64,000 nucleotides of DNA from Acanthosepion lycidas (Eukaryota; Mollusca; Cephalopoda; Sepiida; Sepiidae): contig OZ010596.1 of the NCBI GenBank assembly GCA_963932145.1, forward strand, positions 86,035,776 to 86,099,775. Reading direction: 5' to 3'. The notes below the pieces were generated by a model. It saw nothing but the letters and a program-made list of their open reading frames with translations, made no database searches and was not told where the DNA came from. This document shows positions 31,690 to 41,954 of the stretch, piece after piece. The position numbers and the translations under genes were made by a program. How positions within the stretch are numbered: the stretch's first letter is position 1; every line of letters begins with the position of its first letter.

Positions 31690-31930
31690 GGCAAATAAAA
31701 CCTTGCTTGATTGGGAAGCTCTACATAGCTGAGCGGTCAAAGTATGCCAGACGAGGAAATAGTAAATAAAATTTCAGAGTTTAGGTGGAGACAGAAGTAT
31801 AGAGATGAAATACTTTAGAAGGAACCAAGAATGCAGTCCTAAACAGGAAGCCAAGGAAATACCTCTACTCCTGTTCAAAATACCAAGGAAGTGGATGATA
31901 AGCAAACCAACTTGTTCAGAAATATCTAAA
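31690..31930 (+). repeat. dispersed repeat (partner 41660-41890), with possible tRNA-like start
   Basis: Blocks GAAATAGTAAATAAAATTTC, AGAGTTTAGGTGGA, CTTTAGAAGGAACCAAG, GCAGTCCTAAACAGGAAG and TACTCCTGTTCAAAA recur at 41660-41890 in a rotated order. AGCTGAGCGGTCAAAGTATG at about 31729 resembles an A-box. Confidence 0.5.
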
Positions 31931-33020
31931 CTATCATCAACTATATACAACTTTTTTTTTTTTTTTTTTTTTTTTTTTAGATCAATGATTAAAAATAGCT
32001 TCAAGCAAATGAGCCCTGTATGTCTTGAAGAGGGCCGTCCTTCATTAGATCAATTAGACTAGCAATACACAATCACAGAACTTCTACCAAATAATAGAAG
32101 CATCACTTGAAGACTTCCAACAACAGCATCAGTTAAAATGGATAGCATATGTAACTTTAAGAGAAAATGATATAATCAAGATGTTGATATTCCACACTAT
32201 TTCAAACAAAATGTTAGGAAGGAAACTGCCATCAATACTAGAAAGAGTGATAACAGTGGATTTGAGAAACCTACTTTCTTGAAAAAAAGATTTATTTTTA
32301 TTTTAAGAGATTATTAAAGTGATAAAAATGGACCTAGTAAAGCCAAGAAAATTAATAACAAAGAGGGATAACAAAAACAAATATTGAAATACATAATTAA
32401 CAAAAATGACTGCTAAACCAGTTTACTAGTCTTTTATCACAGCTCAAAGATGAAAAATGTACAGTTAATAAAAATGAAGATCAAATGTTTATTTTTATAT
32501 ATATATATATATATATAAAAATTACAGGCTAATAACCTTTATGCCTAACGCCCATTCCTTCTAATTACAGTGAGATGGCTGGTAAGACTTAATGTAAACG
32601 GATACCAACGGCTAATGAAATTCAGAATTAGTCTTCCTTACTACTGAGAACAGGTCTTGCTTATAAGACCAGACATATTGCTTTTTTTTTTTTTTTTTTT
32701 TTTTTTTTAAGCAAATATTTGTTTATTGCTAAACCAGTTATATTCATACACCTATTCAAATTGTCCACCTTGATCTTGCTATTATTGGCCAATACATGTT
32801 GCATGATATGTACTTACAACCTTTATTCTGTGTTTTAAGCAAAAGATTTTATAAATTTCAACCAACAGTTATGCTGTTTTGTCAATGATATAAGGAAATG
32901 GCTGATCTTAACATTATCTTAGATTAAGTGTCAGTTTTGGGAGAATCTGGATTTATGTAATTTACAGGTCCTCTACACTGGTCAATTTTGTCACTGCTGC
33001 TAAACCTGTACATTGTATTT
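31931..33020. other. no recognised feature; poly-T tracts and a TA run
   Basis: T-runs at about 31952-31978 and 32682-32708, TA run at 32497-32517. No gene recognised. Confidence 0.5.
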
Positions 33021-33028
33021 TAGAGTAC

Positions 33029-34166
33029 GGGTCATTCCATGTCAAAACACCAGCAAAAAGTTGAAATCTGCACCCACCGACACCGAATTACTTGAAATTT
33101 GGCACAAATGTTCCCCTTCATGAGTTAGAAAAGTGTGCCAAATTATTTTGTGCTAGACTTTACCGTTCCAATTTTAAGGTGGGGGGGGTGTATAATTTTC
33201 CTATTTTGCCTCTAAATTAAGGCCACGCAACTTCACCAAATTTCAGTGTTTTTTAAAAATTAAGGAAAAATACTTCTATACTGTCAATATTTCTGAAATT
33301 TGGTATGTAGGACAAATGAATAGTGTAGAATCCAAATATTTAACTATTTCAAGCCTACACTTGATAGAAAATTTTATTTTGCTCATCCTAATACATGACC
33401 CCAAAATCAACAACTTTTCACCTATGTAGCTTACGGTCAGTCTATCAAAAATACGTCCTCTTCAATTTTCATAATATTTTTTGCCTAACATCTACAATGC
33501 CTGCTTAAGCTCACCCAAAAATTTTGTGAGGGTTTTATGTCTACTTTAGAAGATATGACCCTGCCAAATTTAGAGTTTTTTCCTACGTATGTGCAGGATT
33601 TCCGAGAAAGATTATAATTAAAGACAATCATCCTAATGCTCCATGACCTCTAAAATGTTGATATTGTGCTAAGTAACTTCTTAAACTATTCAATAAGATT
33701 GTTTTTATCAATTTAAAAAAAAAATATTTAAATATATTTTGCAGATATTACTTTTTGTACAGATAGATTGTGTTAAAAAGCGGTAAACATTGCCTCATGT
33801 ATGATAATCAACAGTGCATGGTAAATTTGTAAATGGCATTTAACTAATGGAGTTAAAAGAAATTCTTTCTGTTCGTGTTTCTTTTAATTTTATTTTGGTA
33901 AATTATTTTCATGAAACAAAAAAGCATTTGATTTTTTTTTTCATTCTCAAAAAAGTCATAAGATAAATGTGAATCTTTAAAACATAATGTTTGTAGTTGA
34001 CACTTAACATATTTATATAGTTGAAGTAAATGCTTTCATTACTTTTTTTAAATTTACAATAATTTGGAACACTTTCCTAACTCATGAAGGGGAACATTTG
34101 TGCCAAATTTCAAGTAATTCGGTCTTGGTGGGTGTAATGCCCTGGTGAATTGACATGGAATGACCT
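33029..34166. mobile_element. 1.14-kb non-autonomous DNA transposon with about 100-bp TIRs
   Basis: Left end GGGTCATTCCATGTCAAAAC, then ACCGAATTACTTGAAATTTG and GCACAAATGTTCCCCTTCAT, with AGTTAGAAAAGTGTKCC. The right end (34060-34166) holds the complements in reverse order: CTAACTCATGAAGGGGAACA, TTTGTGCCAAATTTCAAGTA, ATTCGGT and TGACATGGAATGACC. GTAC flanks both sides (33025-33028, 34167-34170) and, being a palindrome, may be target duplication or part of the TIR. The inside is AT-rich without transposase. The superfamily is not certain. Confidence 0.88.
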
Positions 34167-34199
34167 GTACCAATATTAATTGCTGTGAATGATATCTCA

Positions 34200-34445
34200 T
34201 ATACTGTAACTTGAGTTTCAAGTGATTTTAATCAGTTTTTGCAGCATTGAAGGCAAGAGGGACAGAGGAAAACAATGCATGACATACTTAGTGATCTTGA
34301 GTAAATGGATGACGGAACAAAGTCTAGAAGAGATAACAAAAAGATAAAATTTATTAAGAGTTACAAAGGACAGGAAATTGTGGAGAGCCATAATTGCCAA
34401 TGTCCTGAAGGGACAGGGCATATAGAAGAATTGAATCCTAAATAT
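34200..34445 (+). mobile_element. LINE family B, 3' end
   Basis: GCATTGAAGGCAAGAGGGAC, TGAGTAAATGGATGACGGAA, AGTTACAAAGGACAGGAAAT, TGTGGAGAGCCATAATTGCC and TCCTGAAGGGACAGGGCATA are the ordered family B tail blocks. It lies 34 bp after the end of the TIR element. Confidence 0.8.
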
Positions 34446-34703
34446 GGCTAATGACAAGGTTGAAAAGAGAGGAAAGTAATTGAAAATTTCTTGATACAGA
34501 TTGGCCCAATGTGTAAAGACAAGGAAATATTAATTTGTGTAGGGTTATCATTTCATTTCATTTCAAAATTTATCCAAGTGTTGGTAATGACATTTGAAGA
34601 AAAGATAGTAATATGAAACTCATGCATAGAAGTTAGTAATTACTTTGTTCAAAACAGTAACAACTTTTAATACTCTTGCATGTAATTCTGTTGTGATCAC
34701 TTT

Positions 34704-35864
34704 CAGGGCTGGTGCATTTTAACCCTGACCAGGAGGGCCCCACTCTCCATGTTTTTTTGGGGCCCCAATGTGACCTCCATCATTTTTTTTTCCTCAGTAC
34801 TGTTTCATGGCCATCCACCATTATTTTTTTAAAATTTTTTTTTTATTTATTTTAATCTGACGTTACACTGTTAGTCATCCACTAATAATATACATTGTGT
34901 ATCTGCACGTCCAGTGTGGTTTGTACTATGCAGGAATCCCCAACATGGTAGAAAAAGTAGAAAGTAAAAAAAAAAAAAATTACTTTCTATTTTTTTTTCT
35001 ATTGAAGTTATATTGACACTCATCAACTATAATAATTGACAGGGCCAGTGCTTACTACTCCAAACCTCCCAACCCTGTGGGGGTCGCCATGCTTACTGGG
35101 GAGTGGGGGTAGAAGTGCTAATTTCAGTAGTGCTTATGTTTTTAATTGTAATTTTCTTCTGAAAAATCTTTTAAATTAATTAAGAGGGCAATGTATCTCA
35201 GTAAAATCATTTTTTATTCCACTAGGAGGATTGCTGAAAATTTTTTTTTTTTTTTTTTACTAATAGCAATACTAACCAGAAATTCATGGGTAGTAATTTA
35301 AAATAAAAATGAAATTTCTAGTCTCTATTTTTTTACATTTCTAGAAAGATAGTTAAGAAAATGTTTAAAGATTTCAGCACATGAAAATTTTTTATGAAAA
35401 CTGAAATACTGTTTTGAAAACACATTTTTAAGACAATCCCATTTGTGTTGTGTTGGAATCTTTGTAAAACTTTTTTTTTTTTTTTTAAGTGGAGATTTGT
35501 CGGCAGTTAATCTTTATGGAAATGTAAAAATTTATGACGACTTTTTTTTTTTTTTTTTTTTTTTGAGTAAAATTTAATCATAAAAATATTGATGCTTATT
35601 ACAAAAATAACATTTTCTCAGATTTTTTTTAAATAAAAAAAATCTATTCATTATAAAAATAAATATGTACTGAAATTTTCATTTAAATTGGATAATTCCC
35701 TGATTTTTGGTAATTTAGAAAAAGTGATGCCCTCCCCATCAATTTTTTTTTATTTAGAGGGTTTGTGGCTCCCCGGTTGGGAAATTTTGAAATACACATG
35801 TAGTAGGGAGGAGGGCCCCATATTAAAGTTTCAGGGCTGGGGTGGAGATTCTAGTGCTGGCACT
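34704..35864. mobile_element. possible hAT-like non-autonomous element
   Basis: Left end CAGGGCTGGTGCATTTTAAC then AGGAGGGCCCCACT; the right end complements to AGTGCCAGCACTAGAATCTC and GGGGCCCTCCTCCC, a loose inverted pair. The flanks ATCACTTT and TTCACTAT agree at 6 of 8 bases. The inside is AT-rich with T-runs near 35240, 35470 and 35541, and no transposase. Confidence 0.45.
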
Positions 35865-35887
35865 TTCACTATAAATTAAAGCTTTAA

Positions 35888-36290
35888 AGGACTTATGGCC
35901 ACATTACATTGAAATACCGGTTCCTGTACGATCACCAAGGTTAAGCAACATCAAGCCTGGTCAGTACCTAGATGGGTAACTGTCTGGGAATACCAGGTGC
36001 AGTAAACTTGGATGTGCGAGTGGCGTAATGGATAATGGCCTGGAATTGTTAAATGGAGAGCAGTTCCAATTCTCATTGGGTTCATTATATTCACTTAAGT
36101 GCAGATACCATTAGCAAAGGTATAAATCCACCTCTTCTTCCTCCTGCTACGAGTTGATTAGCAAGATTTGGATCACTAAACCATTATTATCTTACAAAAA
36201 AGTTCTTACAATGTAAAATATTTTCTGGCTTTAAGTAACCTGCAAAAGGTTGATAAGCTGTAGAAAACAAATCAATTGATGAAATACTGA
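35888..36290 (+). mobile_element. composite 5S + tRNA-like SINE (family A), best copy
   Basis: About 35890-36009 resembles a whole 5S rRNA: ATTGAAATACCGGTTCCTGT, GATCACCAAGGTTAAGCAAC, CCTGGTCAGTACCTAGATGG and GGGAATACCAGGTGC. A tRNA-like unit follows at about 36010-36082: GCGAGTGGCGTAATGGATAA (A-box-like) and CAGTTCCAATTCTCATTGG (B-box-like). Then the body TTCACTTAAGTGCAGATACC, AGCAAAGGTATAAATCCACC and the tail CTGGCTTTAAGTAACCTGCA, AAGCTGTAGAAAACAAATCA with AATC units. The 5S part carries the type 1 internal promoter and the tRNA part a type 2 one. It is a pseudogene-like SINE, not an rRNA gene. Confidence 0.88.
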
Positions 36291-36680
36291 CTGGCTACAC
36301 AGGCATATCTTTTAGATTTACATGATCTGAAATATAAATATATAGAAACTACTGTGGCCACAAAGTGAGGGATAAGTTTTTATATTGATTGTAATATAGA
36401 ATTGACAACCCCACTTTATATCCACATTATAATTTCTTGTTTGTTTATTAACTTCTAATTAGGTGTGAACCCACCTCTTCTCCCTCCACAGCTGGAGGGA
36501 GAAGAGGTGGGTCACACCTAATATCACTAAACCATTATTATCTAAAAAAAAAAAAAAAAATAAATAAATAAAAATAAAATAAAATTCTTGCAATTTAAAA
36601 ATATTTTCTGGCTTAAAATAACCTGCAAAGGATAGATAAGCCATAGAAAATCAATGAATCAATCAATTAAAACCTTAGAA
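36291..36680 (+). mobile_element. linker and second SINE tail with fold-back
   Basis: Parallel to 8906-9265: GGCTACACAGGCATATCTTT, ACAAAGTGAGGGATAAGTTT, ACATTATAATTTCTTGTTTG, then the second body and the AATGAATCAATCAATC tail. At 36459-36522 the body start is copied as an inverted repeat: TTAGGTGTGAACCCACCTCT + TCTCCCTCCA, a 4-base loop, then the complement (one indel). The 8906-9265 copy has no such fold-back. Confidence 0.75.
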
Positions 36681-37060
36681 AATGTGTATTGGGGTTGACT
36701 GAAATTTTGGTCTAAATTTCTTGTTTGTTCTTTAGCCTTTTAGGGTGCTTCACTATCTTCATTTTGCTCTTTACTGAGCACTCTCTTTTATTATAGCCTT
36801 GTGTCATACTTGTTATAAGCTTAGATATTTGTTTGCTAGACTGAAGAGAAAGATTTAAATGAGAAGCTATCTGAGTTACTATTATTTTTTTTTATTTTTT
36901 TTCTAAACATCATTCAGTACAAGACTCGAGAACCACTCAAGGTACATTTGATTCTTGCATCATCATCATCATCATTCCATAGATGATAAATCATTGGGAT
37001 AACTGGTTAGGTTTTTTAGGGACAATAAAAAAATTTTTTTTAATTAAAAATCCTATTATA
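36681..37060. other. no recognised feature; (ATC)n
   Basis: AT-rich; a short CATCATCAT run near 36959-36974. Confidence 0.5.
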
Positions 37061-37222
37061 TACGGTGCTACAAAAGTAGGTATACAGTAAGTATTATACC
37101 AGTGTATTATAATAGTGGTTCTAAGATTCATTTAATTCATTAAAATAATTTATAATATTTCTATTTTCATCATTTATACATTTAAAATTATTTTTTTAAT
37201 AATAATAATAAATTTTGAAGGT

Positions 37223-37260
<38 letters not shown>

Positions 37261-37379
37261 TGTGTGAATGAATGACAGGGGCAAACAGTTTTAAAAACAT
37301 TTGTGGGACTGATAGGTTTGCTATTGATATGTTTGTATAATCAATACGTTTTGTGCACGTTTTGTATTACTGTGTATAC

Positions 37380-37435
<56 letters not shown>

Positions 37436-37440
37436 CCCTC
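37061..37440 (+). repeat. MITE-like unit copy 1 with (AG)n and (TA)n
   Basis: GCTACAAAAGTAGGTATACA and GTAAGTATTATACCAGTGTA to TATGTTTGTATAATCAATAC match 38020-38365 in order. It contains (AG)n at 37226-37258 and ends in (TA)n at 37383-37429, which has replaced its right terminus. Confidence 0.65.
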
Positions 37441-37855
37441 CCCCCCCCGCTTATATATTTTTAGGTCTGGTTTGAGATGTAGTATTTCCCAGCGACTTTT
37501 TGATTAAATGGGATAGTGGAGGAAGAGTGGAGTTGAAAGTGGTTACTAGAAGGATGCATCTGGATTTACTTTTAATCTTGTACATTGGGGTGTTTTCTCT
37601 AGGTGTTGAAATTGCTTTATTTGTTCGCTGATTAGATATTGTTTATATATATATATATTGTAATTATTTTTTTAAATGATTCCTTCGCGACATAAGATTG
37701 CTCATGTTTCAAAAACGAGAGCTGAAATTTAATTTAAGCTCTACTTCTATATGGAGCACTGTTTTTTTAAAAAACAAAAATACTAAAGAACTCCCGGATT
37801 ATTTACCTAACGTGTTCTTTCCTATTTTTCTACATATCTGCACATATACTTCAAC
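37441..37855. other. no recognised feature
   Basis: C-rich patch at 37436-37450, then AT-rich sequence with no gene. Confidence 0.5.
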
Positions 37856-37857
37856 AG

Positions 37858-37977
37858 TGCATAATGGTTAGCAAGCTTGTCTTGCTAGATCAATTATGAC
37901 TGTCTAGTGAGTTTGATCTTCACTGGGCACTCCATGTTTTGGCCTTGTACAACATCTAAACTACGTTTAGTAAATTG

Positions 37978-37978
<1 letters not shown>
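37858..37978 (+). mobile_element. tRNA-headed SINE (family E)
   Basis: GCATAATGGTTAGCAAGCTT (A-box TRGYNNANNGG-like) and GTGAGTTTGATCTTCACTGG (B-box-like), 40 bases apart, are a tRNA-like promoter. TCCATGTTTTGGCCTTGTAC follows, then (TA)n at 37979-38020. Confidence 0.6.
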
Positions 37979-38020
<42 letters not shown>

Positions 38021-38023
<3 letters not shown>

Positions 38024-38365
38024 AAGGAGGGCTGCAAAATTATGTATACAGTAAGTATTATACCAATATGATAATAGTGGATCTAGTATTCATTTAATAC
38101 TAGAATTCATTTAATTCATTGGAATCCTTTTTAATATTTTTATTTTTTAATTTTAATTATAATACATTTATTATAATTTTTATTATTTAATAAATAATAA
38201 TAATGTTAAGCAGGTAAAAAGGTGTGTGTGTGAATGATGGGGTGGGGGTAAACAGTTTGAACCTTTCAGAGATTGATATGTTTATTATTGATATGTTTAT
38301 ATAATCAATACATTTTGTGTGCATGTTTTTGTTTTAGTGTGTAGCTACTTTTGCATTCCACTATA
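38021..38365 (+). mobile_element. Tc1/mariner-like MITE, unit copy 2
   Basis: The left end GGAGGGCTGCAAAATTATGT and the right end (complement) GGAATGCAAAAGTAGCTACA form a loose inverted pair, bounded by TA-rich DNA. Order of inner blocks is as at 37061-37440. It includes a TACTAGAATTCATTTAAT local duplication near 38090-38120. Confidence 0.55.
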
Positions 38366-38690
38366 TATTCTAGAAGCAACTAATTTCTTAATCATGGAAA
38401 CTTAATACATTTTATCATAAATTGAATTGCAAATAGAATTGAGAATTTAAAAGATTAGAAACATTGAAAATGTCATCATTTGAGGCAGATAATTGTAAAT
38501 GAAAATTTTTTTTTTTTTTTTTTTTTTTGTAAAGAATTCAAGAACATTTTTTGATTATGAATAATTGGATAACACTAATATTTATCTAAAAATTAAATGC
38601 ATACAAAATGATTCCTAACGGTTGATAAAAGTTACTCTGAGTATGAAAATTAATTAATAAGAACATTTACTATTTACACTATTTACATTG
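38366..38690. other. no recognised feature; poly-T
   Basis: T-run at about 38505-38528. No gene. Confidence 0.5.
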
Positions 38691-38955
38691 TTCAGACTGT
38701 TGTATTCATTTTTGTCATATTCACAGCATTTCAGCTGTTGTATGCTTCAGTCTTCTTCAGGTGATATATAATGGAATTTCACACTAAAACTGGAGGATGA
38801 AATAAAGGGTTCAGTTTGAAATACCAATATAAAGAAGGCTGGAGCATATATCAGCCGAAATGTTGTGAATGTGATAATAAAGATGATGACAACAATGTAA
38901 ATAGTGTAAATAGTTACAATACCTCATCTTGGAAATATAGACAAATCAGAAATAA
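38691..38955. mobile_element. two Penelope-like tail modules, head to head
   Basis: The left half (38691-38790) reads on the minus strand ACCTGAAGAAGACTGAAGCA, ACAGCTGAAATGCTGTGAAT. The right half (38800-38955) reads on the plus strand AATAAAGGGTTCAGTTTGAA, AAAGAAGGCTGGAGCATATA, AGCCGAAATGTTGTGAATGT and CTCATCTTGGAAATATAGAC. The two meet near a TGGAGGATGAAATAAAGG junction. Confidence 0.55.
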
Positions 38956-39030
38956 GTTTTGACTTTAAATAACTCACAAAAGCTTCATAAGCCACAAAAA
39001 ATGAATCAATAAATCAATCAACAAAAACCT
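38956..39030 (+). mobile_element. SINE family A tail fragment
   Basis: TTTTGACTTTAAATAACTCA, AAGCTTCATAAGCCACAAAA and AATGAATCAATAAATCAATC match the family A tail. Confidence 0.6.
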
Positions 39031-39755
39031 ATTTGCTGAAGTTAAATATTAAAGTATATATAGTGACTATCTAGCTATATACATTACAAGGCTACACTAA
39101 CTATTCAAGGAGAATTTTTAATTGCCTACTAATACTTATAAAAATGTATTTCAGTTGACAAATAAATCATAAACAGGTTCAAGGAAGTAGAAAAAATAAA
39201 CTTGAAGTATAAAGGAAGGACAATGAAAACAAAGCACAATTAGACAGACCATGCATTAGTACCACTGATATCAAATATTTTAAAGTGCATGTGTGAGCTA
39301 AAGAGAAGCAAATGTAGGGAGAAAGCAAGCGGCCGAAATTAGTTCTTACTTTAATGTAGGCCATATTATGTTTGCCATATGGTGATCTGAGAGAATGATC
39401 TTTGAATTAGGTACTACTTTTATACTAATGTGTCGTGTGGCAACTGTAGTGACATGTGACTAAATATCGTTATGAGTTTTTTGTTATCAAGCCTCAGACA
39501 TTGAATAGAAATGACTATGAATTGAGACAATGAATATAAGAAGACAGGATATTTATTACTGGGTTCATCCAATGTCTTTTAGCATTCCTTGGTCAAGAGA
39601 GAGAGAGAACCCCTATCCATGCAAGGGTTCAGCACTAGGTTTGGGTGAGAGCAAGTCAACTTGTCTAGAGTGAGCTATATTACAATATTAAGGGGAAATA
39701 ACATCTCACTTTTGCTACTCTTATTTATCTATCCATGTGTATACTTGAATGTTAT
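39031..39755. other. no recognised feature
   Basis: Unassigned. A (GA)n patch lies near 39596-39608. Confidence 0.5.
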
Positions 39756-39762
39756 GTTGCTA

Positions 39763-39914
39763 CAGTGTAACCCGGATATAAGAGAAACCCGGATATAAGA
39801 TATTTTCTCTGGTCCCAAATTAGAGCCATACTTACCTAAACAAAATAGACCAAACCCAGATATAAGAGACTTCTTCTCTGGTCCCGACAACTCTCTTATA
39901 TCCGGGTTACACTG
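39763..39914. mobile_element. 152-bp TA-flanked MITE (pogo/Tigger-like ends)
   Basis: Ends CAGTGTAACCCGGATATAAG and CTTATATCCGGGTTACACTG are perfect 22-bp inverted repeats, flanked by TA on both sides (39761-39762, 39915-39916). An ACCCGGATATAAGA/ACCCAGATATAAGAG sub-repeat and TTCTCTGGTCCC occur twice inside. CAGTG...-TA architecture fits Tc1/mariner, perhaps pogo/Tigger. No coding sequence. Confidence 0.9.
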
Positions 39915-39983
39915 TATATGATACAAAAGGGAGTACTTCTGCCATATCTTATATGGCAGAAGTACTCCCTTTTGTATCATATA
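39915..39983. repeat. perfect palindrome, 33-bp arms
   Basis: TATATGATACAAAAGGGAGT + ACTTCTGCCATAT pairs without mismatch to 39951-39983 across a CTT loop. It begins at the MITE's right TA and ends 13 bp before the 27-bp VNTR. Confidence 0.95.
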
Positions 39984-39996
39984 GTAACATAACATT

Positions 39997-40375
39997 CACA
40001 TATTTAGGAGCTGCCCAGTCCTCCACATATTTAGGAGCTGCCCAGTCCTCCACATATTTAGGAGCTGCCCAGTCCTCCACATATTTAGGAGCTGCCCAGT
40101 CCTCCACATATTTAGGAGCTGCCCAGTCCTCCACATATTTAGGAGCTGCCCAGTCCTCCACATATTTAGGAGCTGCCCAGTCCTCCACATATTTAGGAGC
40201 TGCCCAGTCCTCCACATATTTAGGAGCTGCCCAGTCCTCCACATATTTAGGAGCTGCCCAGTCCTCCACATATTTAGGAGCTGCCCAGTCCTCCACATAT
40301 TTAGGAGCTGCCCAGTCCTCCACATATTTAGGAGCTGCCCAGTCCTCCACATATTTAGGAGCTGCCCAGTCTTCG
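39997..40375. repeat. 27-bp VNTR, 14 copies
   Basis: The unit is CACATATTTAGGAGCTGCCC followed by AGTCCTC. Copies are identical except the last (CTTC for CCTC). As 27 is a multiple of three, frames are open on both strands (9-residue repeats such as WAAPKYVED or STYLGAAQS). No start context, splice site or composition change supports translation. Confidence 0.97.
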
Positions 40376-41205
40376 CTTTCCAAAATGTTTCAATAAAAAA
40401 GAAAGGTTGATCTTATAAAAATTACAATATTAAAATTACAATGAATTTAATTAACTTGTTCTCCTGTAGTTATTAATTGTTAAAATGTTAATATTTTAGC
40501 TTTTTAAATTTATTTCTTAGACATTTAAATGGTGCCTTAAATTATGCTACTAGCAACTATAGATGATAACAGTTAAAAAAAACAAAAAAAAAAAACACTT
40601 TTAAATCTGGATGATTTAACTTTTTGTTCCAGGGGGATTATGGGTTTTTGTTTTTTAACAATGAAAAAATTTAGTCTGGTGTTCATGTGCGAGAAAAAGC
40701 AAAAGTTCCTAGCATCCTGCCTTTATAGAATCATGTCAACCATTTTAAAGATATTAACGTCATGTCACCTTGTGCATTTCGCTACCACTTTGGTACATTG
40801 TGGGATGGGGTCATATTTAAAAGGGCACTTTACGAATTGCCTAAATTAGAAGTGACTACTCTCTTGTGTTAAATGTGGGCAATTTGCAAAAAAACTGAAT
40901 GTTGCAAAAAGGAATTTGGGGTGGGGATGTGGAGGGAGGCTCTTTTAATGTAGAATCACATAAGTGCAAAAAAAAAAAAAAAATAAACCCAAGTTAATGT
41001 TGATTAGCTCTTAAACGCTGTCTACATTTCCTTCAAATAATTTCCAACCTATCTTTTATCAGTCACCTTTTTATAAAGAATTCTCCTTTTCATCTGTTAT
41101 TGCTTCTCTGATGTAATTATGTGTGAACCATCTTTGAGTAATTTTTATTACCTTCTTCATTAGCATTTGAATAATAATTATCTTAATGTTTTGTTTTTGT
41201 ATCTT

Positions 41206-41237
<32 letters not shown>

Positions 41238-41655
41238 CCAAATTGGATCAATTCTTTTGTTTGGCTTGTCAGTGTTATATTTAATTACGCTGTAAAAACT
41301 GACTTTTTTCCATTAGTTTCATTTTGTTGGGATGGAGTGAATGACTGAAATTAATTTTATATCACATTATGTGATACATATTATCAAGGACAATTTTTCT
41401 GTATTTTACTAGGGGTATAAAATGTAATTGGAATAAAAGAAAAGCATATTAAAAATAAAATAAGTGTATATCTATACTTTCTTGTTTGATTTTAATATGT
41501 TCGTTTTTATTGCAATTAACATTTCTTTTCAGATTTAATCTTTGAATTTTCAAGAAATATTTTCATTCTCTTCTAGTCTAAAAAAGGTCATTCTTGTCCA
41601 TAGTTTTTTTTTTTTTTTTTTTTTTTAATCAATTCACTTCAACCAAGGTAACAAT
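40376..41655. other. no recognised feature; homopolymers
   Basis: AT-rich, A-run near 40970-40984, T-runs near 41209-41238 and 41605-41626. No gene recognised. Confidence 0.5.
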
Positions 41656-41659
41656 GTGT

Positions 41660-41895
41660 TACTGAGAGGGAAAAGTCTTTAGAAGGAACTGACTGGAAAC
41701 CCAATCCTAAACAGGGAACACTGGATAAATTAATTACTCCTGTTCAAAAGAACTGGGGGGAGTGTGAACCGGGCAATAGGTGAACCTATCTACTTCTATT
41801 GAGGTGGGCGGGGAAATTAGTAAATAAAATTCCAGAGTTCAGGTGGAAATATTAGAAATATAGAGTTGAAGTAGAGTTTAGGAGGAACCTCCAAT
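41660..41895 (+). repeat. dispersed repeat (partner 31690-31930)
   Basis: TCTTTAGAAGGAACTGACTG, CCCAATCCTAAACAGGGAAC, ACTCCTGTTCAAAAGA, then AATTAGTAAATAAAATTCCA, GAGTTCAGGTGGAAATATTA and a second AGGAGGAACC. The order is rotated relative to the partner, as expected if the source is a tandem or longer unit. Confidence 0.55.
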
Positions 41896-41954
41896 ATTAT
41901 CCATTTTTGTCGTTACAAATAAAGAATTATCAAAATTTGTGAGGTGAGTTATGC

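Noticed and set aside
35890-36010. Functional 5S rRNA gene
   Set aside because: Many changes in conserved 5S positions, continuation into a tRNA-like unit and SINE tail, and truncated copies at 8640 and 45374 show it is a SINE head.
39949-40396. Repetitive proteins of 118-147 residues (WAAPKYVED, STYLGAAQS, NMWRTGQLL)
   Set aside because: They arise from the 27-bp VNTR in different frames on both strands; none is favoured.
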